From Romanomermis culicivorax (Eukaryota; Nematoda; Enoplea; Mermithida; Mermithidae), in the NCBI GenBank assembly GCA_963922205.1, contig CAWUHX010000279.1:186001-250000 (forward strand): a stretch of 64,000 nt of DNA. The letters are read 5' to 3'. This document shows, piece by piece, positions 22,101-34,118 of this stretch (the first letter of the stretch is position 1; each line of letters opens with the position of its first letter). The notes under the pieces are model-generated. The model saw nothing but the letters and a program-made list of their open reading frames with translations, was not told where the DNA came from and ran no database searches. The translations under genes were made by a program, and so were the position numbers.

Positions 22101-23120
22101 TGACCGCCTGATTGTTTTTCACCCTGATGGAGTAGATATTTTGGTGAGGAGGAGTGATACATATCTTACAGCAGGGCCGTGCGCAGGATTTTTTCATGGG
22201 GGGGGGGGGGGGCGGACTAGGTTTTTTTACTGAATAGCCCTAAAAAATGTTGATTTTATACGGACATACTGTGTGCATGCTGCCTCAATGGGGGGGGGGG
22301 GGGGGGGGGACGGCGCCTGTTAATAATAAACATACCAGAATAAAAAGCTGTAATGTCGTGAAAACACATGCTATAAAGCCATGTCAGAAATATGACGATT
22401 TGTGCCACAATGTGTGACAACCGGCATCCACCAGATCGAAAAGGAGGACCAAATGGACTATGTGCCAAAACGTTTACCCCGCCCAATCTCAATGGCTCCA
22501 TTCTAAAGATAACTGTTTTGAAAATTCCTTATTTTGAGAATCTATTTTGATACTTCGCTGTTTTGCGAATCGTTGTATTGAGACTTCGCTGAATTGAGAC
22601 TTCGGTGAATTGAGAATCGCGTATTGAGTTTCGGTGAATAGGGGTGAAACCGGTAAGAATTCATGTAAAGTTGGCGTCGGCAAAGAAAGTGGCAGCGGGA
22701 TATACTCTGCAGACACCCAACCAAATATCAATTGGTCAGAAAACCAAGAACAATCAGCTAGTGCCGCCAAAATAGAATACCAACAAATTCAGCTCAGAAA
22801 AAAATTCTTCAGATAAATTTGTAGAAAATAGCAAATTATGTCAATTTTCTGCTATAAACAGCCAACCAGAATTCAAAAGTAGCCCATTAAACGAATAATC
22901 GAATTTTTCAAACAGCCGAATTTTGTCTTTCCCACATCGCTTGAAGTAGACAATTGCATTGTAAAAATAATTGCTTTCGCAAATTGTTACAATAAATGCT
23001 AAAAAAGACGATACATCTGAATCAAACATTTATTACACATTGAAAGAAATTTAATCCGAGAAACAAAAATTAACTATTAGATTGACTAAAACTATTCCTC
23101 TGTTACAAGAAAATACTAAA
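22101..23120. repeat. Poly-G tracts and short tandem repeats, no gene
   Basis: Runs of G at 22200-22212 and about 22291-22309 lie behind CAGGGCCGTGCGCAGG, which looks like a hAT-type end, but no matching second end with a target duplication was found. About 22540-22640 has a degenerate 16-bp tandem repeat (TTGAGACTTCG-TGAA). Confidence 0.5.
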
Positions 23121-23507
23121 TTATTCGACGTCGGGAATTTCACGCCTTCCGCCACTACCTTTGTCGATGTAGTATTCAGACCAATAAACAACCCACAACG
23201 GATAGCTGATGACGATGAAATAATAGGCCAAAAACCATGCAAATTTTTCCTTTATAAATATAATTACGTTGGAAAACTCGAAAATGAAATGTTCAGTCAA
23301 ACTTACAATGCCGCTCATAGGAAAATACATGGGCGGAGTGCAATAAGGCGGAGCGTAATAATTTCTGACCTGAACTTTGTTGAAAAGCGGCGAAACGTTT
23401 TTAACCGACGATTTCAAAGTGCGACTGAAAATCGCACGTTGCTTCAAAAATATACCGACAAACGCTCGATTCATTTCGAATTGATGTTGAATTGAGCAAC
23501 GGACCAC
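23121..23507 (-). CDS. Small single-TM protein, probably mitochondrial (2 exons)
   Basis: Exon 1 23507-23307, a 57-nt GT-AG intron, exon 2 23249-23121 ending TAA: 109 residues. The Met at codon 12 (23474) is an equally good start and gives 98 residues with a typical mitochondrial presequence (basic, no acidic residues for over 30 positions). A Tyr/Pro-rich stretch (NYYAPPYCTPP) precedes one membrane helix (FAWFLAYYFIVISYPLWVVYW) and a charged C-terminus. The layout is like small nuclear-encoded subunits of respiratory complexes, but I cannot assign it to a named subunit. Its clean short intron and unbroken frame contrast with the decayed elements around it. Confidence 0.6.
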   Translation of the reverse strand: MVRCSIQHQFEMNRAFVGIFLKQRAIFSRTLKSSVKNVSPLFNKVQVRNYYAPPYCTPPMYFPMSGIVSLTEHFIFEFSNVIIFIKEKFAWFLAYYFIVISYPLWVVYWSEYYIDKGSGGRREIPDVE

Positions 23508-23730
23508 TGCGTCTAATAGACCTTAAACAGAACACACATTTCCATCCAGACATGCAGATTCTTAGAACATTCTATTCAAAGGACACAACCACAATAAACG
23601 GACACAAATTTTTAAATATGTGAAAACTGGATTTCGCTAATCGTATAACAGGCTTTTGAGTAGTTGAACTCCACAACTTGAATACTTGGAAAAAAGTCTT
23701 CTGCAGCGTTGTGCCATAGTTTTCTGATAT
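23508..23730. other. Upstream of the small mitochondrial-type gene
   Basis: Presumed promoter of the minus-strand gene; nothing distinctive seen. Confidence 0.3.
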
Positions 23731-23738
23731 TCCTTCAT

Positions 23739-24766
23739 CAGAGCACCCCATGGGGGGTATTACCCCGGTCTTAGATTTGGAAATTCATTTACTACCCCCG
23801 TAAAACAGCTTAGCAAAAAATTTTGGTAGACCTCATCCTCTCCTCAGTAGGTTATAGTAATTCGAGAAAAATTTCACAATGCGTGCTTGAGAGGAATTAC
23901 TCACTGGTCTTTTTGACACATTTACCGAGCAGATGATAATGGGAAAGTATGCAACTTCTGTGCCATATAGCGATTTTTAGGAAAGGATATCAGCGCATTA
24001 ATATACTATAACTTGTAGGAATCATTACATATATAATTGGGAGATCAAATAATGAGTTATGTAAATATGTGATTTATCAAAAAATCGCCCCTTGGGAAGA
24101 AAAACATCATGTTCTTAAAATTTTTCCTCTTCATCCTCTCCTTTCCTTTTCCCCGCTTCTGCGTTGGGTCTTCTAAGCGCATATGGTTTTATTTCTCCAC
24201 CCAAGCTGTGGCATACTTTCCTGCTGTGAGTAGAGACATGCGGGGTCCGTTGACGCGGATCAGGACTGGTACCTGGTTTCAAACTCATGATTCAGAATCA
24301 AATGTGGTTAATAATACTGAAGTCACATTCGGCATCAGCACTGTTACAACCCTTATCAGTGATGGAATAAGCTCATACTTCTGAAGATGCTGGTTCAAAT
24401 GATGTTTCCAAAAGTATGTTGTGCCCGATTCTTGAAATATGCAGGAATCAGTTGACCAACAATCTTCAAAGTCTGACTATTCTCGGCATTTAGTACATTC
24501 AAGTTGCATGATTGGGAGCTGGATAACGGGGTTGAAATAGTGAATGTTGTTTGACTGTAAAAAACGTAAAGTAGAGGCATTATTAATTTTTGCAAGTTCT
24601 AAGTGAGAATTGTTTTGTGGTTTGTGGTGAAAGTACGTACGCCACCCCCCACCGCAAAAAAATTGAGGGAAAAAAGGTCACCGCATGGCGCGAGGCATAT
24701 GTCAAGTACTACCCTTACAATTGACGATTTTACCCTTACCTAAATTTTTGACCTTGGGGACCTCTG
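23739..24766. mobile_element. hAT-type element, CAGAG family, 1,028 bp
   Basis: Left end CAGAGCACCCCATGGGG, right end GACCTTGGGGACCTCTG. Flanking 8-mers TCCTTCAT (23731-23738) and TCCTTCAC (24767-24774) match at 7 of 8. Same family as 26731-26911 and 39406-39585 but with a longer interior. A 91-codon ORF at 24109-24384 has no transposase motif. Confidence 0.8.
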
Positions 24767-24774
24767 TCCTTCAC

Positions 24775-25557
24775 CATTAACAATTTTAATATTTTTTGAG
24801 AAAAAAATAGTTGACTATTCAACGTGAATTTGCCCGCGCTTGGGTCAAAAAAAATTGTTGGTAAATAATAATTCTTACTAGGGATGTATCGGGTCATACC
24901 TGTAATTGGGGGGGGGGACCCCCCAACTCAAATGTTCTTTATATGCAGAAGGTATGAAAGAAATTTTCTGACATCTTACTCTCTTAAGTGTCAAATCAAA
25001 AATGAAGTCGAAATAACCTGAAAGAGTCATTTGAAGCCTTTTTTTGGGCACTCTCCTATAAGACGCCCCAGAATTTTTCCTCTTTTTCTGTAGCCGCTAA
25101 TGTCTATTAAAATTTAAATTAGGTTTGTGTAGCGTTTTGAGAGCTGTAGATGTCTGCACATTTTGAACTTTTATACGAAAATGCTGTGTGATACCATCAA
25201 CAGGATGCAGGAAACATTAAAAAAATTCAATGGAACAACCCTTGCGTTTTCCTGTAAAAAACGTCAGAATGGCTCGATTTCTCAAATTTAATAAAAAATT
25301 CAAATTTTTTGACCTTTCATTTGAAGCATGTCGTTCAGCAAGTATCAAAGCTACATAAATCAAAATTTATTTAGCTTTGAAGCCACATTTTTCTAGTTAA
25401 TTATCATATAGGTGATGTCCATTCCTGTTTTCTCAGAACTTTACTTGTGTGGGATTCATTCGTATCCAAAAATATATTTGAATGGCAGTGCAGTGTGTGC
25501 CAATCGCTACAATTCAAAAAACGGCACACAAATTGTATTGAAACTTTAACATAATAT
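24775..25557. other. Rearranged dispersed repeat, no gene
   Basis: 24886-24930 has a CATACCTGTAATT end with G and C tracts. 24960-25170 and 25405-25540 match parts of 8100-8340, the second part inverted. Confidence 0.45.
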
Positions 25558-25565
25558 GTTGGAAA

Positions 25566-25831
25566 CAGACATGCACGGCAAAAATTTTCCAGGGGGAGGG
25601 TCCAGGGACTTTTTTCCAGGGGGGGGGGGGGGGGTAGGGGGATGGGTGAGCAAAAAAACAAAAAAAATTTCTGCAAGCCTGTTTTTCATACAAAATATGC
25701 ACAAAAATCATCAAAAAGCCTGTCTTGGAAAAAGTTCAGCGGGTGTGTCTGACGATTTTTTTTGGCCAGGGGGGATTGGCCAGGGTGTCAGGTATGGGGG
25801 TTGACCCCCTACCCCCCTTTGTGCATGTATG
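25566..25831. mobile_element. hAT-type MITE, CAGACATGCAC family, 266 bp
   Basis: Starts CAGACATGCACGG, ends GTGCATGTATG. Flanks GTTGGAAA (25558-25565) and GTTGGACA (25832-25839) match at 7 of 8. The interior is G-rich with a long poly-G run near 25619. Same family as 39363-39835. Confidence 0.8.
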
Positions 25832-26148
25832 GTTGGACATTAATCCGTACAAAAATGATGAAACATTCTGTAGCATCCGATGGGATGGTGTCCGGAAAGA
25901 GGTTCAAATGATTTTTTCGGCTTTTTTTCTGCATACTTTTGGACACTTACAAAATGTAAAACATGAAGAGTACAACATAGAAAAACATTTAAAATCGTAT
26001 CATGTAAAACTACAGAATTATTTCCCTATTTTCGCGTATGATTCATTTTCAACTTATCATATTCAGGATCAAACTCCTCAACAACTGCATCTTAAAATAG
26101 ATGTGAGAGAGACAACATCATATCGAAATTGTTTAGTTTGGTTGGGAC

Positions 26149-26326
26149 CAGGGTTTTTTTTCCGCACTGGCCGTTCCTCATCCTTCGGAAATCGGCCAGA
26201 AAAATTTCCGCACCACCATTGAAAACTACTAAAAACATTGAAAAATTTCCGTTCGGTGTGGAAAACTCTACAACAATTATCTGCATGACACTAAAAAAAT
26301 CCGCACTGTGTGGAAAAAAATCCCTG
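26149..26326. mobile_element. hAT-type MITE, CAGGG ends, 178 bp
   Basis: Ends CAGGGTTTTTTTTCCGCAC and GTGTGGAAAAAAATCCCTG are inverted repeats. Flanks GTTGGGAC (26141-26148) and GTTGAGAC (26327-26334) match at 7 of 8. Confidence 0.85.
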
Positions 26327-26510
26327 GTTGAGACACAATAAATCGATCTGAGTCACTAATCTCTCGTGAAATATTAGTGACTAATCATCTCTATAACTTC
26401 ATTTTTCATCTTTAAATTTATATCATTAAAAACATCTAGATTGAAAAGATGACACCTACCAGGAAAACGACCGAAAAAAATTTGAATGCAGGAGCAGAGG
26501 CAGAGCCAGC

Positions 26511-27374
26511 TTGCCTAGCTTCAATAGGGGAGGCTTCAACAATTTTGCTAGAGGTAACTACAGAGGTAGAGGAGGTTACCTAAATGCTAACTTTAATAGC
26601 AGAGGCAGAAGTGCTTATAATGTTGGTTACTCTGGATATCAGGATAACCATGAAAATTTTCAACAGAATTCAGATTACAACCAATTTCTGGAATTTAAAA
26701 GGCAGAAAGAGCTGCAAAAACAATATCAACCAGAGTGCCCCATGGGGAGGGGTATGAGGGGGGTATTACCCCTACCTAAAGTCCTTAAAAACGAGCACTG
26801 GCTGCCTAATTTAGAGACAAAATGACGTGTTTAGTGGACATTTAGCTAACACTACCCCCGCAAATTTTTAATTTTACCCCTACCTGAAAAATCTGACCTT
26901 GGGGACCTCTGATATCAACAGATGCAGCAATACCAACAGCAAGCTGCATTACAGCCACTTCAGCCAACTCAAGCTATTACGGGACCAACTCAGACTCTGC
27001 AACAGGGTCAATTCACAAATCAGGAGCCCCAGAAGGATTATTCTAGTGTAATGGTTGCTAGGCAATCCCAAATGAATTCTTTGGGCCAAGTAGATCAGAG
27101 AGTGAATTGCCCTAATGTGGTATTCAGCAGTATTGTCCAAATGAATGCTATTGCACCACAAACTGTAGTACCAACAGTACAGGTGATAAAGAGAGGCACA
27201 CCAGGTAGCCCTCAGGAACAACATTTGCTGGATATGTACCCCAGAACAGCCCCATTCCATATTGAGGTTATTATAGGAGGTCGTAAGACATTGGCTTTCA
27301 TTGACACAGGAGCTCAGTGTACTGTAATGTCAGCTAAGTTTCTGAAAGAAACTTTGGGTCCAGACTACACTTAA
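26511..27374 (+). pseudogene. gag C-terminus and retropepsin of the gypsy element
   Basis: An RGG/YRGRGG segment is followed by a Gln-rich stretch, interrupted by the MITE at 26731-26911, and then an aspartic protease with FIDTGAQCTV around 27300 (D-T-G active site). The frame stops at TAA 27372; the protease C-terminus continues in pieces to about 27640. No CCHC zinc knuckle is seen, so the basic RGG region probably bound nucleic acid (inference). Confidence 0.75.
26731..26911. mobile_element. hAT-type MITE, CAGAG family, 181 bp, inside gag
   Basis: Ends CAGAGTGCCCCATGG and CCTTGGGGACCTCTG are inverted repeats. The target duplication ATATCAAC is perfect (26723-26730, 26912-26919). The Gln-rich gag frame is continuous on either side of the insertion point, so the MITE arrived after the retrotransposon. 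Confidence 0.92.
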
Positions 27375-27650
27375 TATATGAGGATATTAAATGTCACTGT
27401 AGCCAAGGGTAAAACAGTCCAAGCCCATGGGTAAATTCAATTTGGAATGGATACCCTGTGTGGACAGTTCCCGGTAAAAGCAATTGTTATACCTTAAGCA
27501 GGTGAAAATGTCATAGTGGGAACATACTTTTTGGCTCATCCTCAGGTAGGAGCCATAATAGATTTCAGAAACAGGACGATGACGCTCAACAATCGCCAAC
27601 AAAGGATATACGTGGCACCCGACCAGCCCTAAACAAATTGTGGAGAGGTC

Positions 27651-28157
27651 ATGACCACAAGTGCCTTGGAATCTAGGAAGAGCGCCACCGACCAGTGTCT
27701 GCCAAAGATTTGCCTGTTGGAAGTTTCGGTGCCAGTAGTGAGTGTGAATCAAATCTACTTACCTAGTGGTACTGATATACTTCTGAAAGCAAAACTTTGG
27801 GATAAGGAAGGCGAAAATCGCTTGAATGGAATCATAGTAGAATTTGAAAAAAGTGAGGAAAGGTTCCACATTGATAGTACTATAGTAGATGGTACTAAGA
27901 CTGATTTTGTAGTTATGGCATCCAATACCAGGGGATCAGGATGCCATTTGAAATGCAATCAAATAATTGGCTCTGATGCTGATAACCAGGATCAGATCAA
28001 GTGGACGATAGTTGAGGAGCTGGAGAAGCTACAAACCTGTGCAGTTCAAGCTGAACCTGATTCGACTTGGAGCGATGAGAGAGAGTTCAGGGAAGCTTTG
28101 TACAGTATGCTGGCTAAATCCAACATACTATCTGAGCAATTGGAACAAGCTCTATGA
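27651..28157 (+). pseudogene. Protease-RT spacer of the gypsy element
   Basis: An open stretch of 168 codons between protease and RT with the acidic, Thr/Ser-rich character common in this linker. It ends in TGA just before the RT fingers. No catalytic motif. Confidence 0.5.
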
Positions 28158-28159
28158 TG

Positions 28160-29528
28160 TCTCGCAAAATATAGAGGCGTATTCAGCTTGCCAAATGATC
28201 CCCCAACTACTACACCATATTTGACCTATAAAATGAATACAGGCAATGCAGCACCTGTGGTAGAAAGGTACCACAGGACTGCTATAAATTTAAGGCCACA
28301 TGTTCGTGAGCATGTAGAAGATATGCTTAAAAAGGATGTTATAGAGCCATCAAAGCCGCCTTGGGCAGCTCTTTTATTCTTAGTACGTAAAAAGGATGGT
28401 ACCAAGTGACAAGTAGTGGACTATAGAGGATGATAAGTATTCTATATTCACCAAGGATGATAAGTATTCTATTCCAAGAATGGATGACTATCTAGACTGT
28501 TTAGGTAGAGCCAAATTTTATACCACTTTAGATCTCAAATTAAGGTATTGGCAAGTGCCAATGGATGGAGAAAGCAAGGAGAAAACTGCTTTCATATGCC
28601 AGGAAGGGCTTTATCAATTAAATGTTATGCCTTTCAGCTTAAAGAATGCGCCAGCAGAGTTCCAGTGCATAATGGAAAGAGTCCTGCACCCATATGTATG
28701 GAAAATCGGTCTAGTCTATATAGAGGATATTATAGTATTCTCAAACACATTTAGGAACATTTAATTAATCTAGAGCTAGTCCTGCAAGCTCTAAGGAAGG
28801 CTCACTTGACCTTGAAGCTGGAGAAATGTGAATTTCTCCCAGAGGGAGTTCATCTTTTAGGACATATCTTGAATTTGGATGGAGTTCCCCTAGATCTGAA
28901 GAAGGTCAAGGCCATTAAAGAGTTCCCATTTCCAGAGTCCAAAAGAAAACTCCAAAGGTATCTAGGAATGCTACAGTGGTGTAAAAAGTTTATACCAGGT
29001 CTAGCTAAACATGCAGAACCTTTGTACAAATTAACTGGAAAAAACAGTGTTTGGGAAGTATCCGAGGTTTACCACCAGGCTTTTCAGAGCTTAAAGGATG
29101 CATTGTTTTCAGTGCCTCTTCTGAGGTACCCAGTTTTGGATGGGTCTGCGGACTTTGTCATTCAGATGGATGCCAGTGGAACAGTACTGGGAGCAGTTCT
29201 CTACGAGACCAAGTCTAACCACTGGGTAATTGCTTATAATAGCAGAATTTTGAAAGTGGATGAGAAGAAGTGGTCAGCCATGGAAAGAGAATGCTTGGTA
29301 ATAGTGTATGGCTTGAAGTTATACAAGCATTACCTAGTAGGTCATAGAGTGATCATAAGAACTGATCACAAGCTATTGCTTTCGATGAAGGTCAATGCTA
29401 TGACCAATGGTAAGTTGAAAAGATGGTATTCATTCGTCTCTCAATTCAACCATAAACTAGAGTACATGGCTGGGAAACAAAATGCTATGGCAGATTTTTT
29501 GTCCACAATGGATGAACCAGATTATTAA
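28160..29528 (+). pseudogene. Reverse transcriptase and RNase H of the gypsy element
   Basis: RT: fingers with I-E-P-S-x-P-P-W and R-K-K-D-G-T-K, then TTLDL (first catalytic Asp), FxLKNAPAEFQ and the active-site box, which reads YIED (28717-28728) in place of the usual Y-x-DD. A 27-bp tandem duplication (28427-28480) and stops break the fingers. Thumb: LGMLQWCKKFIPG. RNase H (28806-29528 frame): QMDASG, the ERECLVIVYG Glu, TDHKLL and NAMADFLS. Conserved order, non-functional copy. Confidence 0.85.
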
Positions 29529-30120
29529 GCAGAAAAGATACTGCCAAAATATGAACATATGTTCTCAGAGGATAAATGAGAGTTGAATCTGAAAGATCTA
29601 GAAGCACAGCTAACTGAGAAAATGCATCTCAATTTGGTGAAGAGATTCAGAATTCTGACAGATCGGAATCCGCAAGATGGTACTCTGTTATATATAAGAT
29701 ATATTCAGAAAATTCTGAGGGTGATCCAGAATCTATCTCGCCTGCAAGCTTGGTGAATGCCGTAACTACAAAGAGCACGGGGAAAGAAGCGAAAAGGAGT
29801 AATCAGGCTCAGGTCCAGCCTGATGACTATTAGGGCCATGTAATAGGAAATAAAGGTAACCAGGAGAAAGGTAAGGAAAAGAGAGTTACCTGGTTATATC
29901 CAGAAAAGGAACTGGAATTTACTTTGGCAGACCCCAAAGAAACTGAGTTGCCAAAAGGGCTCATTAGAGATGATGTCATGGCCCTCTTGCAGAGAAAAGA
30001 TGAGGTATTGAAACCTTACTTTGATAGATTGGGTCCGAATGGGACAACTAAGTATCACAGTGGATTCTATATCCAGAATGAGGTCTTATACCACCAAGCC
30101 AGACTAGAAGCTGATGATTA
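29529..30120 (+). pseudogene. RNase H-integrase connector of the gypsy element
   Basis: Charged linker with several stops; the last part (29924-30120) is open and leads into the integrase zinc-binding domain. Confidence 0.5.
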
Positions 30121-30918
30121 AGGGGTCGTTCCATCTTGCTTAAAAGATGATACTTTACACCAGTATGACGGTGCTGTTATGATAACTCATCAAGGGTTCA
30201 AAAGGACCCTTGCTATGATTAAAAAACGGTTCTAGTGGCCTGGAATAGAGAAGGATGTCAGGCACTGGATGAAATTTTATCCAGTATGTCAAATGGCTAA
30301 TCCAGGAAATGCTGAAGTTCCACCACTGATACCTATAATTCCAGGAGGTCCTTTTGACATTGTATCAGTGGATATTGTGGGTATTTCTCCACTTAGTGAG
30401 AAGAGACCATACATCATAGTCTTTCAGGACTACTTTACAAAGTGGGTTGAGGCTGAACTGATCTCAGATCAGTCAGCTAGCACTGTTGTAGATACATTTC
30501 TACAAGCAATTGTATTTAGACACAGACTCCAAGGAGATTACTCAGCAACAGAGGAGGTTGTTTTACCTCAAATCTGATGAAAGAGATCTGCAAGTTATTG
30601 GAGTGTCAGAAAATTTTCACAACAGCTTACCATCCTCAGGGAAATGGTATGGTTGAAAGATTCAATCAGACACTCATAAAGCAGGTCAGAAAAGTGGGGA
30701 TTGAAGAAAAAGACAACTGGCCACGATATCTAAGAGCTGTGGTCTTTGCCTATAATGCTACACTACACGCAGCAATAGGGCAATCCCCTTTTTCATCGCT
30801 CAGAGGTCACGAGGCAACTTTCGGGTTTAACTTGTCAAAAGCATATGATACTGTAATGCCGGACATTAATGCAGAGGCTCACAAATTTGTGTTGACAAGC
30901 CATTTAGTCAACCCTTGA
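30121..30918 (+). pseudogene. Integrase of the gypsy element
   Basis: The N-terminal domain is damaged. The core has VSVDIVG (first Asp); the region that should hold the second Asp (30510-30580) is scrambled and interrupted by stops; the third motif is clear, YHPQGNGMVERFNQTL (Glu), followed by WPRYLRAVVFAYNA and SPFSSLRG. It ends near 30918; 30919-31310 is a decayed C-terminus without a chromodomain that I can see. Confidence 0.8.
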
Positions 30919-31310
30919 GAGGATTTTGCTAAAAATATTCAGAGTGCTGCTGAAAAATCGAAGAAATACTTTGATAAAAAGTCCAAAGAACATAGGTTCA
31001 AAGAAAAGGACTGGGTTCTGCTCTGCTCAAAGTAGACAAGCAGAAAAAATTAAGACTACTATGGTCCAGTCTGTTCATTATTACAGACATTTTGCGAGCA
31101 GGGGAGAATGTTGTGACCATTGTTCATTCGGACAACCCGCTAAATGGCCAAATTGTTTCAATCAGGAGGTTGAAACATTTTCGTTACAAGACCACTAGGG
31201 TCTTGCTACAAATAGCAAGCACCAATCAGGATGCGCCATGCCAGAAAAATAAGTCATTTTCCAACATGGTGCAAACAGTTAGGACTGGGGCGCCAAAACA
31301 ATTGTTTTCA

Positions 31311-32303
31311 TTTTGAAATTTGCTCAAGGTGAATCTATGGGCAATCTCGTGCAGATTTTTTAAATTTTATGTGTTTCTCGCGCATGAAAGTACATTATAG
31401 AAATTTATTTGATAATATTTTGTAATATTTATCATTTGTATATTATTTGTAATAATTTTGTAAATTTTTTCATATTTCTCAGACTTTGGGGAAAATTTTT
31501 TGGAATTTTAGACCAAAGTGACAACCCAAAATTTTTTGGATCTTTTCAAAAAATTATAACTTTCAAATTTTTCTTTTTCTAAAACAAATTGTCGCTGCCC
31601 CCCTTATCTAAATTCTATACTTACATCGGAAGGAAGAAGTAAAACATTCCCGAAATCCCATTAAAAAGAAATTAGTAGAACTGCTAAATTATACTTTTTC
31701 AACCTTTGAAAAATTTTAAATTTTCAAATTATTCTAGTCGAAAGAAACAAATTTTCGAAAAGAAAATATGGGAAAAGGCGCCCAGAACTGCCAACAAGCT
31801 CCGACACGCGAGCGATCGCACACCAAGCGCTATGTAGAATTTGGGAAGCGCCAACACTGGCAAGATGACCAGTTCTTTTTCATCGACGGTAAGTTTTGAA
31901 CTTATTCTATCAAACTTTTGGAAACCGCAGGAAATGCCCAGAAGCCACTGGAAGACCAACTTGGCGCCCCAAAGGGCAGACAAGGTTAGGACTTAGAGGA
32001 AACAAAAAATGGGAGTACTGAGAATCCTAAACTCATAACCAATCAAGGAATTTCCAAACATGGAAATAAACCTGATATCGGCAAGAGTTAGACCTTTCGA
32101 GGGAAACCTAGAACCTTGGGTTCAGCCCGTTCAATTTTTAATTATCAAAACTCATCAAAAATTAATTATTTTCATATCAAATTACATCACTTTTTGATAT
32201 CAAAATCATAAAAATTTATCAATCTCGAGCGCTATAAAATTGTAAATACTGAGCACTACAAATGGGGTGTAGTTGGTTGCTCAAGCAGCTGGTCAGAGAT
32301 TGG
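31311..32303. other. AT-rich stretch between gypsy element and LTR-like repeat
   Basis: No coding signal. Possibly the 3' untranslated region of the gypsy element. A short GC-rich segment (31790-31990) has no recognisable motif. Confidence 0.35.
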
Positions 32304-32578
32304 TGTCCGATCAAGTGGTGGACGATCGGATCAGGTCTACCCTCCCCAACATATAGAGGTAGCAAGGGTAAGATTTGGTAAGGTGTTAGTTGTCTACCAG
32401 CTCAATGTTTGTATATCAGTGGCTCACCTAACACAAGCCAAGCCTGCACTAATTTATTTTTCTGTGAAACTTAACCTGCTTGGTGTAGTGGTGTTGGTGT
32501 ACTATAGATCTTAAATAGACACTGAAAAAAGGGGAATAAGTAACCAAACTTATAGTATCTTTAAATATTTAGATTACA
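32304..32578 (+). repeat. LTR-like repeat (TGTCC...TACA), copy 2
   Basis: Second copy of the repeat at 3552-3819 (275 bp, with a short insertion near 32430). It could be a 3' LTR belonging to the gypsy element upstream, a solo LTR, or the promoter end of the unit that carries the exonuclease gene. The coding frame of that gene starts immediately after it. Confidence 0.6.
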
Positions 32579-33032
32579 ATGTCAAAAGGGTCCTCAGAGT
32601 CTTTGAACTGGATCAGTGGTTCAAAGCCACTTTCAGATACTGGCCAGCTAATCCCAAGGAACCAGTCCTGGTAGACATAGGCAAAGGTAGCCAAGTACTC
32701 CATTATATCCAAGAAGTTTCGATCTTCAGAGGACATCCAGTTTGTGGATTTGATGTTGAAAAAGTACATCAGGACAAAGTCGTCACCTTGTTAAAAACGA
32801 GAAAGGTTGACAACCTGATGGGAAAGCAATTTGCCATATACGTAGGCTTCGCTTTAACTAATGGTCAAACTTACCTAATCGATACCACCGGCCTAATGGA
32901 GAAAGAATGGGTAAGTCTTCATGGTTTCCTAAACTCAGACATGCTATTTACCGGGTATTCGGTACTAAAGGACTTAGTCAGCATATACAATGTATGTGGA
33001 TCAGGGCGAGATAACAAGGATAGGGACAAAAC

Positions 33033-33465
33033 CATACATGTAACGGAGCTCCGAGGTCTGGGGGGGGGTTGGAGCACCTTTCAGGGCCAGGGGTCAGTAA
33101 TTCCCAAAATTTTAGGGGGAGGGGTCTGTGAAGGAAAAAAATTAGATTTTTTTCCATGAAAAATGTCTGAAAAATGGTTTAAAAAGTAGTAATTTTTGTC
33201 TAAAAAATGATAAAATATGTACTTATGGCGTGAAGCACCAAGAAAATTGACGTTTTTGACAATTTTTTGTTCAAAAATTGATATTTTTCATGGAAAAAAT
33301 GACATTTTTCAGTATTTTTCGGACTAAAACTATGGGGGTCCCTAGGGCTACCATATGGCTAGCCATAGGATTGGAAAATCCTGAGGGGGGTCACCCAATG
33401 GCTAGCCATATGGTCGACGATTTCTGGGGGGTTCCCATAGCACTTCCCCCCCAATTACATGTATG
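33033..33465 (+). mobile_element. hAT-type MITE, CATACATG family, 433 bp
   Basis: Ends CATACATGTAA/TTACATGTATG, perfect duplication GACAAAAC (33025-33032, 33466-33473). The interior has the TGGCTAGCCATA motif twice and G/C runs. It sits between Exo II and Exo III of the exonuclease gene; the flanking frame is continuous. Confidence 0.93.
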
Positions 33466-34118
33466 GACAAAACTGTCCCTTTGTGGGAACATCTTAGGAA
33501 GACCAGAGGTCGTCACTTTGATATTGACCGTTTTGCCTTGACAATGGTAGGGCCGAACCTAGAGAAACAATGTTTTCAAATGGGTATATGTCCCGAAACC
33601 CTCAAGTTAAAGGGATTGTTCATGGAATTTTATTTAATAGATGTCAGCCCCTACCAATATGATTTCACACTCAAGGTGAACTGTGATCCATTTGCCAAAA
33701 GAGGCATTCTACCGGAAGAGCTGAGATACGCAGCTCTAGACACGTATTATTCTTTATTGGTCATGTTTGCTGCCAACCATTATGGCACGGCTGATTACCT
33801 GCTGATCCAGATGGAGGTCTTTGATCATGATAGAATGGAGCCCAAACAGATCAATACAGTTGCCCTTCATTTTTACTAACAATATTCGGCAATACCAGGG
33901 CACATGAATCGGGAAATGGGACTAGGGTCTCAGGCCATGGAAACTGATCAGGTACAGCCTAATATGGTGTACTATATGATGAAGTGTGAGATGTACAACC
34001 GTTGGGCAATTCAAATGCAGGGAAATAACAGGGGTTATTATACCACACTAACAGAGTGTAACCTGGCCAGAGGACGAGATGTCCCATTGCTGAGTGGATT
34101 TTACCCGCTACTCCCAAT

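Larger units (their letters stand above)
26450..31310 (+). mobile_element. Ty3/gypsy element, decayed (gag end to integrase)
   Basis: Order: gag C-terminus (RGG- and Gln-rich), retropepsin, RT, RNase H, integrase, the Ty3/gypsy order. Frames are broken by frequent stops, a MITE in gag and a 27-bp duplication in RT. No 5' LTR was found. The LTR-like repeat at 32304 might be its 3' LTR, about 1 kb further on, but nothing ties the two together. Confidence 0.85.

Noticed and set aside
22173..22315. Complete hAT-type element starting CAGGGCCGTGCGCAGG
   Set aside because: The putative right end (CGGCGCCTG) has no matching 8-bp flank (TCTTACAG against TTAATAAT).
23082..23495. 137-codon plus-strand ORF
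   Set aside because: Antisense to the small two-exon gene, whose presequence, helix and intron make better sense.
24109..24384. 91-codon ORF as a transposase remnant
   Set aside because: No hAT dimerisation or RNase H-like motif; kept only as part of the element.
32545..32600. Shared leader peptide upstream of exonuclease and gag
   Set aside because: A common open frame exists at the end of both LTR-like copies, but in copy 1 it stops soon after and the gag frame is a different one, so coding is unlikely.
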